Below are positions 55,656-64,000 of a stretch of DNA of 64,000 bases, in pieces; the stretch's first letter is position 1, and each line of letters starts with the position of its first letter. The notes below the pieces were generated by a model that saw nothing but the letters and a program-made list of their open reading frames with translations, did not search any database and was not told where the DNA came from. This DNA comes from Nocardia sp. NBC_00508 (GTDB taxonomy: Bacteria; Actinomycetota; Actinomycetes; Mycobacteriales; Mycobacteriaceae). The stretch lies in NCBI RefSeq assembly GCF_036346875.1, contig NZ_CP107852.1, positions 5,394,001-5,458,000 of the forward strand, given 5' to 3'. The position numbers were made by a program, and so were the translations under genes.

Positions 55656-56473
55656 CACGCCCTCCTCGAGCTCAGCCGAAGCGACAGCGGAACGCAGATG
55701 ATCAGGATGCCGATCGCCCAGGCCAGCGGCGGTCCCAGCAGCGACAAGGTCACCTGACCGGCGTTCGGCCCGGTGTCGCCGGCGAACGCCCGCAAGGCGA
55801 TGGCCCACTGCGAGACCGGCTGATTGCGGACGAACGGCTGCACCCACTCCGGGAACTGATCCGCCGGAGCGATTCCCGACGACAACATGCCGAAGATCAA
55901 CGGCGGCAGCACCAGCGCCTGCGCGGTCGCCTCCGGGTTGCGTGACACCGTCCCGATCACGTCCCCGCCCCAGATCAGCGCGAGACCGACGAGCAACGAG
56001 AACAGCAGGAAGCCGATCGTGTGCGCGGCGTCGAGATGGAAGCGGAACCCGATGACGTAGCCGCAGATCAACGCGGTGATCAGCCCGATGGTCAGGCGGA
56101 AGACACCGCTGGACAGGCGCGCCGCGACCGGGACCAGCGGACCGATCGGCATGGCGCCGAAGCGCCGGTTGAGTCCGGCGACCGAATCGGTGGCCGCGCG
56201 GAACGCCGCCGAGACGGCCGTGAACGCGGCGGCCTGCAGGATCACCAGCGGCATCATGAACTGCGCGTAGCTGCTGAATCCCGTGCCGAGCACGGTCATG
56301 ATGGTCTTCAGCGGAATGTAGAAGCTGGCGGTGAACGCCGCGGGCGCCAGCACCGAGGTGAGCACCTCGCCGGTCTGCACCGAGGGCACGATCAGCCGCG
56401 CGGTGAGCACCCACCACTGCTGCGGCCGTAGCGGCATCGCGCGGGTCTGGGCGAGCCACGTCGCGGCCGTCAC
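55655..56473 (-). CDS. ABC-2 type permease (DrrB/DrrC-like), first copy
   Basis: A 272-residue homologue of the next gene: FTASFYIPLKTIMTVLGTGFSSYAQFMMPLVILQAAAFTAV, FRLTIGLITALICGYVIGFRFHLD, LPPLIFGMLSSGIAPADQFPEWVQPFVRNQPVSQWAIALRAFAGD. It forms the heterodimeric membrane channel with the second permease. It overlaps the ATPase gene by ATGA. Confidence 0.93.
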   Translation of the reverse strand: MTAATWLAQTRAMPLRPQQWWVLTARLIVPSVQTGEVLTSVLAPAAFTASFYIPLKTIMTVLGTGFSSYAQFMMPLVILQAAAFTAVSAAFRAATDSVAGLNRRFGAMPIGPLVPVAARLSSGVFRLTIGLITALICGYVIGFRFHLDAAHTIGFLLFSLLVGLALIWGGDVIGTVSRNPEATAQALVLPPLIFGMLSSGIAPADQFPEWVQPFVRNQPVSQWAIALRAFAGDTGPNAGQVTLSLLGPPLAWAIGILIICVPLSLRLSSRRA

Positions 56474-57456
56474 GACACGACCTCCGGCTGCGCGATCTTC
56501 TCCGTGCTCGCCAAATGCCCGGTGAGCTGGAGGAAGACGTCATCGAGCGAGGGTCGCCGCAGGGCGATGTCCACCAGTTCGACGCCCGAGCCGTCCAGTC
56601 GGCGCAGCGCCTCGGCGAGCGTCTTCGCGCCATCCGGCGCGGGTATGGCGATCCGATCGGACTCGGCGGTGAACGCGGCCCGGCTCTCCTGCGGCAGCAG
56701 CGAACCCAGCGCCGCGGCGATGGCGGGCAGGTCTTTCAGATCCAGCGGCACCACCTCGCAGTAGCTGCCTCCGGTCTGGGACTTCAGTTCGTCGGCGGTG
56801 CCCTGCGCGATCACCACGCCGTGGTCGATGACGATGATCCGGTCGCTGAGCGCGTCCGCCTCCTCCAGGTACTGGCTGGTGAGCAGGGTGGTGATGCCCG
56901 CCTTCTTGAAGCCGGACACCAGGTCCCAGACGCCCTGCCTGCTGCGTGGATCGAGCCCGGTGGTGGGCTCGTCCAGGAACACCACGTCGGGCCGCACGAC
57001 GAGGCCGCAGGCGATGTCGATGCGTCTGCGCATACCGCCGGAGTAGGTGCCGACCCGGCGGCCCGCGGCGCGCTCGAGATCGAACTCGGCGAGCAGCTCG
57101 TCGGCGCGGGCGCGGGCGGCCCGCTTGCGCAGGCCCATCAGCCTGCCGAACATCACGAGGTTCTCGTAGCCGCTGAGCATGTCGTCGAGCGCGGCGTACT
57201 GTCCGGTCAGCATGATGCTGCGCCGCACCGCCGCCGGGTCGGCGACCACGTCGTACCCGGCGACCAGCGCGCGGCCGCGATCCGGGCGGATCAGCGTGGA
57301 CAGAATGTTCACCGTGGTGGTCTTGCCCGCGCCGTTCGGTCCGAGGATGCCGAGCACCTCGCCCGGCTCGGCCGCGAAGTCGACTCCGCGCAATGCCTTG
57401 ACCGTGCCGAACGATTTCTCGATTCCCTCGACGACGACTCCTTGATCGAAGCTCAT
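56470..57456 (-). CDS. DrrA-type ABC exporter ATPase
   Basis: A 328-residue ATPase of the daunorubicin-resistance type: Walker A GPNGAGKTT (39-47), LTGQYAALDDMLSGYENLVMFGRLMGL (a DrrA hallmark), signature YSGGMRRR, Walker B VVFLDEPTTGLDPRSR, and the C-terminal DUF4162-like extension with LRRPSLDDVFLQLTGH. It powers the two permeases. Its ATG overlaps the NRPS stop (ATGA). Export of the NRPS product is the natural reading. Confidence 0.95.
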   Translation of the reverse strand: MSFDQGVVVEGIEKSFGTVKALRGVDFAAEPGEVLGILGPNGAGKTTTVNILSTLIRPDRGRALVAGYDVVADPAAVRRSIMLTGQYAALDDMLSGYENLVMFGRLMGLRKRAARARADELLAEFDLERAAGRRVGTYSGGMRRRIDIACGLVVRPDVVFLDEPTTGLDPRSRQGVWDLVSGFKKAGITTLLTSQYLEEADALSDRIIVIDHGVVIAQGTADELKSQTGGSYCEVVPLDLKDLPAIAAALGSLLPQESRAAFTAESDRIAIPAPDGAKTLAEALRRLDGSGVELVDIALRRPSLDDVFLQLTGHLASTEKIAQPEVVS

Positions 57457-60400
57457 CCTCGGCCTCCCAGATGTGCATCGAGCGCGCGCGCGATGACCGG
57501 CAGCACCTGCGGTGCGGTCAGTTCGTCGTGCGTGACCTCGATGTCGTGGTTGATGATCTCGCCGGTCACGTACGGCCGCCAGCCGTCGGGACCGAAGATG
57601 TCGGAGGTGTCGACGGTCGCGCTGAAGTACACGATGTCGCCGTCGAACACCGGGCGGCGATAGCCGGTTCTGGTCCGCGCGGAGGCGTTGTACGACCCGG
57701 CCATCCGCTCCAGAGTGGCGGCGTCGACCAGCGAGACACCGCCGAGCCGTTCCTTGATCAGGTCCGCCGCCTGCTGCGCGGTCGCCTCGGCGGGGACGTC
57801 GTGGATGCCGAACACCGAGCCGAACGTGTTGACGAACGAGCCTGCGGTGACCCGCTCGATGCTGTCGCCGTCGATATCGGCCGTGTCGGCGTCCAGCAGT
57901 GCGACCACACCGACCTCGGCGCCTTCGGCCTTCAGCTTCGTCGCCATCGCGTGGGCGATGAGCCCGCCGAAGGACCAGCCGAGCACGTGGTACGGGCCGT
58001 CCGGTTGCAGGGTGCGGATCTCGCGCACATAGCGGTCGGCGAACTCCTCGATCGAGCGCGCCGACGGTTCGTGGCCGCCGAGGTCAGGGGCTTGCAGGCC
58101 GTAGATCGGACGACCGGGAGCCAGCGCGTCGGAGAATCCCAGGTAGGTCCACGCCATCCCGGACGAGGGATGGACGCAGAACAGCGCGGGTTCGTCACCG
58201 CCGAGCCGGATCGGCAGTACCACGTCCAGTCCGAGACCGCCCGCCGCCGGAGTAGCCGGTGGCGCGGTGACCGCGGCCTCTTCCTCCGCGGCGGACCGTG
58301 CTGCCGGAGTTTGCGCGAAATGGGCTGCCGCGCGAAGTGTTTCGATCCACAGATCGGCCAGCTCGGCGACCTCGTCGCGGGTGAGCAGGGTCGAGGGGAA
58401 GCCGAAGCTCGCACGCAGGCGGTCGCCGATCACGACGGCGTTCACGTCGATCGCCGATTGCAAGGGCACCTCGGGGTGCTCGGCGACGTGCACGTCACCC
58501 AGGTCGTCGGTCGGCAGCCAGCCCAGGCCCTCGAGTCCGGCCGGGATGTCGCCGGTGGAGTACCTGCCGAGGTAGTTGAAGCCGACCCGTCCCGGGAGGC
58601 GTTCCGGAAGCTGCTGCGCCGTCTCGGGATCGAGGTAGCGCAGCAGGCCGAAGCCGATGCCCTTGTCCGGCACCGCGAGCAGCTGATGCTTCACCGCACG
58701 GATGGCCGCGCCGAGCGCGGGGCCCCCGGCGAGTGCGTCGTCGATATCGATTCCCGCCAGGCCGAGCCGCACCGGGTAGATGCTGGTGAACCAGCCGATG
58801 GTGCGGGACAGGTCGGCACCGGGGACCACTTCCTCCTGGCGGCCATGGCCTTCCAGCCGCAGCAGTGCCGTCGGCTCGGAGTCGCGCCAGCGCACCAGCG
58901 CCACGGCCAAGGTGGCCAGCAGCGTGTCGTTGACGCTGCCCTGGAACAGGCCGGGCAGGGTGGTGAGCAGCGCGGCGGTGACATCCGCGGACACCTCGCG
59001 CTCGACCATGCGCAGCGTGCCGGTGTTGTCGATCGCGGGGTCCAACTCCCGGCCGCCGATCAGCGGATCGGGTCCGGCGAGAACGTCGCGCCAATACGCG
59101 AGTTCGGCGCTGCGCCGATCGGAGTGCGCCTCCTCGGCCAACGCGTGCGCCCAGCGCCGCATCGAGGTTCCGGTCTCCGCGAGCACCGGGGTGTTGCCGA
59201 CCGACACCTGCGCCCAGGCCGCCACCAGGTCCGGCACCAGGATGCGCCAGGACACGCCATCGATGGCCAGATGGTGCGCCAGCACGATCAGCCGCCCCGC
59301 GCCGGTGCGCATGCCCGCGGCGCCCACCGGGTCCAACCAGATGAACTGCAGCACGGTGCCGTTCGCCGGATCGAGCCGGTTCGCCGCGGCGTCCAGTTCG
59401 GTCATGGCGAACTCGTGCAGCTCGATCGGCTCGATCGCGTCGAACTCGATGCGGTGTACGAGCGCGTCCACGTCGACCGAGCCGGGCGGGCCGACCACGA
59501 TGCGTGGGCCGTCCTCGCCGTCGGCGACCAGCCGGGCACGCAGCATGTCGTGCCGATCCACCGCGGCGGTGAGCACCGCGGCGATCTGGGCACGCTCGAT
59601 GCCCACCGGCAGCTCCAACACCGCGGTCTGGGCGAAGCGGTCGTAGTTTCCGCCACGCTGGAGCATGTAGTGCACGATCGGCGGCACCGGCAATTCGCCG
59701 ACGCCGCCGCCGGGCAGTTCGTCCAGCGTCACCGCGGTGCCCGCGGCGTCGATCGCCGCGGCCAGCGCCGCCACCGTGCGGTGCTCGAACACCTGCAACG
59801 GGGTGCAGGAGATGCCCTGCTGCTTGGCGCGCGACACCAGCTGGATCGCCAGGATGCTGTCGCCGCCCAGCGCGAAGAAGGAATCGTCGGCGCCGACTCG
59901 CGCCACCCCGAGCAGCTCGCCGAAAATCGCGGCCAGCTGCTCTTCGGCCTCCGTGGACGGCGCGCGGTACTCGGTGTGGTCCGCGGTGAACTCCGGTGCG
60001 GGCAGCGCCTTGCGGTCCAGCTTGCCGACCGCGTTGAGCGGGATCTCGTCCAGCACGACGAACGCCGAGGGCACCATGTAGCCGGGCAGGATGTCGGCGG
60101 CGAACGCGCGCACCTTCGCCACGTCGAGGTCGAACCCAGGCGTACGGACCAGGTAGGCGGCCAGCGCGGTCGCCCCGGTGGGGCCGGGCACGCCGAGCGT
60201 CACCGCGAAGTCCACCCCCTCGGCGCGGCCGAGCACGGCGTCGATCTCGCCGAGCTCGATGCGCTGGCCGCGGACCTTGACCTGGAAGTCGGTGCGGCCG
60301 ACGTACTCCAGCTCGAGCCCCGCCTCGGTACGGATCCAGCGCACCAGATCACCGGTGCGGTACATCCGTTCGCCCGCCGCGCCGAACGGGGCGGCCATGA

Positions 60401-63400
60401 AGCGAGCGGCGGTCAGGCTCGCCCGGGCGTGGTAGCCGCGGGCCAGCGCGGGTCCGGCGAGGTACAACTCGCCCGCCACGCCCACCGGGACCGGACGCAG
60501 CCGATCGTCGAGAACCAGCACGGCCGCGCCCTGCACCGGCGTGCCGATGGTCACCGGCAAGCCGAGCTCGAGCGGCGCCGAACCCGTTGCCCAGATGGTG
60601 GATTCGGTCGGACCGTACAGGTTGACCATGGTGCGCCCGGTGGCCCAGCGTTCGACCAGTTCGGCGCCGACCGCCTCACCGGCCACCGCGAGCACCCGCA
60701 GGCTGGTCACCTCGGCGGGATCGAGGGTGGCCAGCGCGGACGGGGTGATCACCATGTGGGTGACCTGCTCGGCCTCGATCAGCTCCGCGAGTGCGCTGCC
60801 GCCGAACACATCCGGCGGTGCGACCACCGACGCGGCACCGGAGCCGAACGCCATGATCGCCTCGAACACCGACGCGTCGAAGCTCGGCGACGCCACTTGC
60901 AGCACCCGGGAGTGCTCCGCCAGACCGAGCGACTTCTGTTGCGCCGAAACGAGATCGGCCAGGCCGCGGTGGGAGACGGAGACACCTTTCGGCGTGCCGG
61001 TGGAACCGGAGGTGTAGATCATCCACACCGCGTTGTCCGGCCGGATGGGGCCGGGCAGGTCGCGCTCGTCCAGCGGGTGGCTGCTCGCGGCGCCCCAGCG
61101 TTCGACGAGGGCGAGGTCATCGAGCACCAGCCAATTCGTGCTGTCGGGCAGCATCGGCCGGTACGCGGTAAGGGTGAGTCCCAGTGTCGCGCCGGAGTCG
61201 GTGAGCATGTGATCGATGCGGTCGATGGGGTGCTTCGGATCGACCGGCAGGAACGCCGCACCGGCCTTGGCGGCAGCCCACATGCCGGTGAGCAGTTCCG
61301 CGGAGCGCGGAAGCCCCAGCGCCACCACGGTTTCGGGGCCTGCGCCCGACTCGAGCAGGATGCGGGCGAGACGGTTGGCGTACGCGTCGATCTCGCGGTA
61401 CGTGGTGGTGTATCCGCCGACCACCAGGGCCGGCCGTTCCGGGTACCGCTGGGCGGTCTCGGCCAGCACGCGGGGAAGCGTTGTCGTTCCGGCGGTTTCG
61501 GGACCGCGCACCGGCACCAGCGTCGCACGTTCGGCGTCGTCGAGGATGTCGATATCGGCGATGGGCACGTCGGGTCGCGCGAGGACGGTCGCGAGCACCT
61601 GCCGCCACCGGGCGGCGAACGCGGCCACGGTCGCCTCGTCGAACAGATCCGTCGCGTAGGTCAGCACTGCGTCGATCCCCGCGGGAACGCTCTCGCTGAA
61701 GCGCTCGCGCAGATCGAGGGTCAGGTCGAACTGGGAGGCGTTGCGATCGAAATCCTCTACCTCGAAACGCAGGCCAGGCAGCTCCAGCACCGGTTCGACG
61801 AAGTTCTGCAGCGACAGTGACACCTGGAACAGCGGATGGTGCGCGGTCGAGCGGGGCGGGTCCAGCACTTGGACCAGCCGCTCGAACGGGACGTCCGTGT
61901 TGGCGAAGGCGTCCAGATCCGTGGACCGGACGGTGTCCAGGAACACCGCGAAGCCGATGCCGGGATCGACCGGAGTGCGCAGCGCCAGGGTGTTGACGAA
62001 CATGCCGACCAGCTGGTCGAGCGCCTCTTCGCCGCGACCGGCGACCGGGGTGCCGATCAGCACGTCGTCGGTGCCGCCGAGCCGGGCGAGCAGCACCGCG
62101 AGCGCGGCGTGCACGACCATGAACGGGCTGACGTGCTGCGCCGCGGCGAAGTCCACCAGGTCGCCGTGCATTTCGGCGTCGATGGCGAAGCCGAGATCGG
62201 CGCTGTGCATGGTCTGCACCGCAGGCCGCGGGCGGTCGGAGGGCAGTTCCAGGACGTCGGGCGCGCCCGCCAATGCCTCGCGCCAGAACCGGATCTGGCG
62301 TGCCGCGGTCGATTCCGCGTCCGCCTCGTCGCCGAGCACCTCGCGATGCCAGAGCGCGAAGTCGGCGTATTGCACCGGCAGCGGGACGCGGGTGGCCTGC
62401 CCGCCGCTGGACCTTTCCGAATACGCGGCGGCCAGGTCGGCGGCCAGCGGCGCCATCGACGCGCCGTCCGCGCTGATGTGGTGCACCACCAGCACGACGA
62501 CGTGCACCGGCGGATTCGCCGCCATCGGTTCGGGGTGCGCCGCGTAACTCGACGAGACCGGCGCGGACGCGACCGGTGCGGCTCCGGTGGAGGGGCCCGA
62601 CGACACCGGCCCGGCACCCGCGGAGGGCTCCGCCGCTCCGTGGATCCGGAACAGGCCGACCCGCAGTGGCGGTTGGGTGGCCAGGTCGAATCCGGTGCTC
62701 GCGAGCTCGGTGATGCGTGCGCGCAGCGCCGCGCCGTGCTCGGCGTCGAGCATCGGCATGGCGGGCACGGCCACGTCGGCGCCGACCACCACCTGGCGCG
62801 GCCCCTCCGCGTCCGCGGGATAGAGCGTGCGCAGGCTCTCGTGGCGCTGGACCACGTCGACGAGCGCGGCGCGCAACGCCTCGACGTCCAGGGCTCCGGT
62901 GAGTCGCAGCGCGACGGCGATGTTGTAGGCGGGCGAGTCCGGATCCATCCGGTTGAGCACCCACATGCGCTGCTGCGCGGGCGACAGCGGAACGCGGTCC
63001 GGGCGAATCCGCGGCGCGAGGACGAACCGCCCCGGTTCCGCGCCGGTCGCGGGAACCACCCGGGCGGACAGCTGGGCCACCGTCGGCGCGTCGAACAGAT
63101 CGCGCAGCGCGATCCGCGACCCGAGGGCCGCGTTCACCCGCGCCACCACCTTGGTCGCGCTCAGCGAGTTGCCGCCGAGCTCGAAGAACGACTGGTCGGC
63201 GCCGACTCGCTCGCGGCCGAGCACGTCGCCGAACACCGCGGCCACCGCCTCCTCGACCGGCGTACGCGGCGCCAGGTAGGGCCGGTGCGTCTCGGAGAAG
63301 TCCGGTACCGGAAGGGCTTTGCGATCCAGCTTGCCGACCGGGGTGAGCGGAATCGAGTCCAGGACGACGAGGTAGCCGGGCACCATGTACCCCGGCAGTT

Positions 63401-64000
63401 CGGCGGCCACCTGGGCGCGCAGTCGCTCGACATCCAGCCGAACGCCCTCGACGGGCAGCACGTACGACACCAGGACGGTGGTCCCGGCCGGACCGGTGAG
63501 CCCGATAGTGACGGCGTACTCGACCTCGTCGTCCCTGGAGAGCACCGCGTCGATCTCGCCGAGCTCGATCCGCAAGCCGCGGATCTTGACCTGGAAGTCG
63601 CTGCGGCCCAGATATTCCAGCTCGTACGCGCCGTCGTGCCCGATCACCCAGCGCACCATGTCGCCGGTGCGGTACATCCGGCCGCCGGGTTCGCCGGAGG
63701 GGTCGGCGACGAAACGGCTCGCCGTCATCTCGAACCGGTTGAAGTAGCCGCGCGCGAGTGCGGGACCGGCCAGGTAGAGCTCACCGGGCACGCCCACCGG
63801 CACCGGCCGCAGCCAGGTGTCCAGCACCATGGTGGCGGCGCCGCGGATCGGTCCGCCGATCGTGATGGGCTCGCCGGAGACGAGTTCGCCAGGGCCCGTC
63901 GCCCAGATGCTGAATTCGGTGGGGCCGTACAGGTTCACCATGCGCCTGCCGGGCGCCCACCGCTCGATCAGCTCCGGGGTCGCCGCCTCGCCCGCGACCG
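57453..64000 (-). CDS. Non-ribosomal peptide synthetase, A-PCP-C-A-PCP-E-TE visible; 5' end beyond the window
   Basis: Numbering from the Met codon at 63941: a partial A domain (its start lies outside; NLYGPTEFSIW, YRTGD, GKLDRK), PCP Ser259 in LGGNSL, C domain about 308-780 with HHISADG (487-493), A domain about 815-1320 with YTSGSTGTPKG and GKLDRK, PCP Ser1361 in LGGDSI, epimerisation domain about 1410-1880 with HHLAIDGVSW, EGHGRQ and GWFTSIYP, and a thioesterase with Ser1989 in GWSFGG and His2137. The last residue would thus be D-configured and released by the TE. By manual alignment to GrsA the second A domain's code reads DAFVAALIWK, which I cannot assign. The C domain carries a 40-odd-residue Ala/Ser/Pro-rich insert (436-478). 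ABC exporter genes follow by overlap. Confidence 0.96.
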   Translation of the reverse strand, partial: VAGEAATPELIERWAPGRRMVNLYGPTEFSIWATGPGELVSGEPITIGGPIRGAATMVLDTWLRPVPVGVPGELYLAGPALARGYFNRFEMTASRFVADPSGEPGGRMYRTGDMVRWVIGHDGAYELEYLGRSDFQVKIRGLRIELGEIDAVLSRDDEVEYAVTIGLTGPAGTTVLVSYVLPVEGVRLDVERLRAQVAAELPGYMVPGYLVVLDSIPLTPVGKLDRKALPVPDFSETHRPYLAPRTPVEEAVAAVFGDVLGRERVGADQSFFELGGNSLSATKVVARVNAALGSRIALRDLFDAPTVAQLSARVVPATGAEPGRFVLAPRIRPDRVPLSPAQQRMWVLNRMDPDSPAYNIAVALRLTGALDVEALRAALVDVVQRHESLRTLYPADAEGPRQVVVGADVAVPAMPMLDAEHGAALRARITELASTGFDLATQPPLRVGLFRIHGAAEPSAGAGPVSSGPSTGAAPVASAPVSSSYAAHPEPMAANPPVHVVVLVVHHISADGASMAPLAADLAAAYSERSSGGQATRVPLPVQYADFALWHREVLGDEADAESTAARQIRFWREALAGAPDVLELPSDRPRPAVQTMHSADLGFAIDAEMHGDLVDFAAAQHVSPFMVVHAALAVLLARLGGTDDVLIGTPVAGRGEEALDQLVGMFVNTLALRTPVDPGIGFAVFLDTVRSTDLDAFANTDVPFERLVQVLDPPRSTAHHPLFQVSLSLQNFVEPVLELPGLRFEVEDFDRNASQFDLTLDLRERFSESVPAGIDAVLTYATDLFDEATVAAFAARWRQVLATVLARPDVPIADIDILDDAERATLVPVRGPETAGTTTLPRVLAETAQRYPERPALVVGGYTTTYREIDAYANRLARILLESGAGPETVVALGLPRSAELLTGMWAAAKAGAAFLPVDPKHPIDRIDHMLTDSGATLGLTLTAYRPMLPDSTNWLVLDDLALVERWGAASSHPLDERDLPGPIRPDNAVWMIYTSGSTGTPKGVSVSHRGLADLVSAQQKSLGLAEHSRVLQVASPSFDASVFEAIMAFGSGAASVVAPPDVFGGSALAELIEAEQVTHMVITPSALATLDPAEVTSLRVLAVAGEAVGAELVERWATGRTMVNLYGPTESTIWATGSAPLELGLPVTIGTPVQGAAVLVLDDRLRPVPVGVAGELYLAGPALARGYHARASLTAARFMAAPFGAAGERMYRTGDLVRWIRTEAGLELEYVGRTDFQVKVRGQRIELGEIDAVLGRAEGVDFAVTLGVPGPTGATALAAYLVRTPGFDLDVAKVRAFAADILPGYMVPSAFVVLDEIPLNAVGKLDRKALPAPEFTADHTEYRAPSTEAEEQLAAIFGELLGVARVGADDSFFALGGDSILAIQLVSRAKQQGISCTPLQVFEHRTVAALAAAIDAAGTAVTLDELPGGGVGELPVPPIVHYMLQRGGNYDRFAQTAVLELPVGIERAQIAAVLTAAVDRHDMLRARLVADGEDGPRIVVGPPGSVDVDALVHRIEFDAIEPIELHEFAMTELDAAANRLDPANGTVLQFIWLDPVGAAGMRTGAGRLIVLAHHLAIDGVSWRILVPDLVAAWAQVSVGNTPVLAETGTSMRRWAHALAEEAHSDRRSAELAYWRDVLAGPDPLIGGRELDPAIDNTGTLRMVEREVSADVTAALLTTLPGLFQGSVNDTLLATLAVALVRWRDSEPTALLRLEGHGRQEEVVPGADLSRTIGWFTSIYPVRLGLAGIDIDDALAGGPALGAAIRAVKHQLLAVPDKGIGFGLLRYLDPETAQQLPERLPGRVGFNYLGRYSTGDIPAGLEGLGWLPTDDLGDVHVAEHPEVPLQSAIDVNAVVIGDRLRASFGFPSTLLTRDEVAELADLWIETLRAAAHFAQTPAARSAAEEEAAVTAPPATPAAGGLGLDVVLPIRLGGDEPALFCVHPSSGMAWTYLGFSDALAPGRPIYGLQAPDLGGHEPSARSIEEFADRYVREIRTLQPDGPYHVLGWSFGGLIAHAMATKLKAEGAEVGVVALLDADTADIDGDSIERVTAGSFVNTFGSVFGIHDVPAEATAQQAADLIKERLGGVSLVDAATLERMAGSYNASARTRTGYRRPVFDGDIVYFSATVDTSDIFGPDGWRPYVTGEIINHDIEVTHDELTAPQVLPVIARALDAHLGGRG

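Noticed and set aside
57471..61820. 1449-codon plus-strand frame
   Set aside because: Antisense of the NRPS; no recognisable domain and composition rich in His, Gln and Arg.

Overview
The window is high-GC actinobacterial DNA and most resembles Nocardia or a close mycolate-producing relative. This is inferred from a mycolic-acid-type cyclopropane/methyl transferase, an F420-type LLM oxidoreductase, a MAB_1171c-type membrane protein, an NrdE/NrdF pair very close to the mycobacterial proteins, and a gene family mix typical of Corynebacteriales. No rRNA, tRNA, CRISPR array, insertion sequence or prophage was seen.

Layout. (1) 1-8978: the distal part of a polyketide locus on the minus strand, with a single-module reducing PKS (KS-AT-DH-ER-KR-ACP, no thioesterase) coupled by a 3-bp overlap to an alpha-oxoamine synthase that runs off the left edge; a SnoaL-like gene and a TetR regulator follow. 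(2) 9694-16212: envelope and housekeeping genes: an orphan MAB_1171c-like membrane protein, a hotdog thioesterase, a mycolate-type methyltransferase, a small secreted protein, an ECF sigma factor, a secreted peptidoglycan amidase with a 14-copy 9-residue repeat, and a CobW-type GTPase. (3) 16353-20810: molybdenum cofactor genes moaE, a moaC-mog fusion and moeA facing away from moaA-moaD, with decaying tandem repeats around them. (4) 21231-25835: a DUF1801 gene, a YCII (DGPF) protein with an ECF42-type sigma factor, and nadE plus a TetR gene divergent from an NADPH-FMN reductase. (5) 26013-29167: the class Ib ribonucleotide reductase operon nrdHIE behind a pair of NrdR boxes; nrdF lies 24 kb away (52819-53781) behind a second pair with the same 32-bp spacing.

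(6) 29298-39989: accessory genes: an Imm5-like protein, DUF3224 plus an alpha/beta hydrolase with a divergent TetR, then what looks like a catabolic island (FAD monooxygenase-GntR; IclR, SnoaL-like, DUF3500; CoA transferase, FAH-family enzyme, crotonase). Three copies of a 15-bp palindrome mark the IclR promoter and the central divergent promoter, and a separate 31-bp inverted repeat precedes the monooxygenase-GntR pair. (7) 40288-48365: a secreted protein, an LLM oxidoreductase, a HAD-like protein, a P450, and a sulfonate/sulfate-ester island (tauD-like dioxygenase and ssuCBA). (8) 49043-54677: mgtE, cutA, an XRE regulator facing two or three tiny overlapping genes, nrdF and a small membrane protein. 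(9) 54837-64000: an NRPS (A-PCP-C-A-PCP-E-TE visible, 5' end outside the window) translationally coupled to a DrrA-type ATPase and two ABC-2 permeases, presumably the exporter of its peptide.

Genes inside each block are often joined by ATGA-type overlaps. Start codons were chosen by Shine-Dalgarno position and family alignment, so several are GTG or TTG and some genes are shorter than the longest open frame. Function calls rest on motifs read by eye; no database search was possible.
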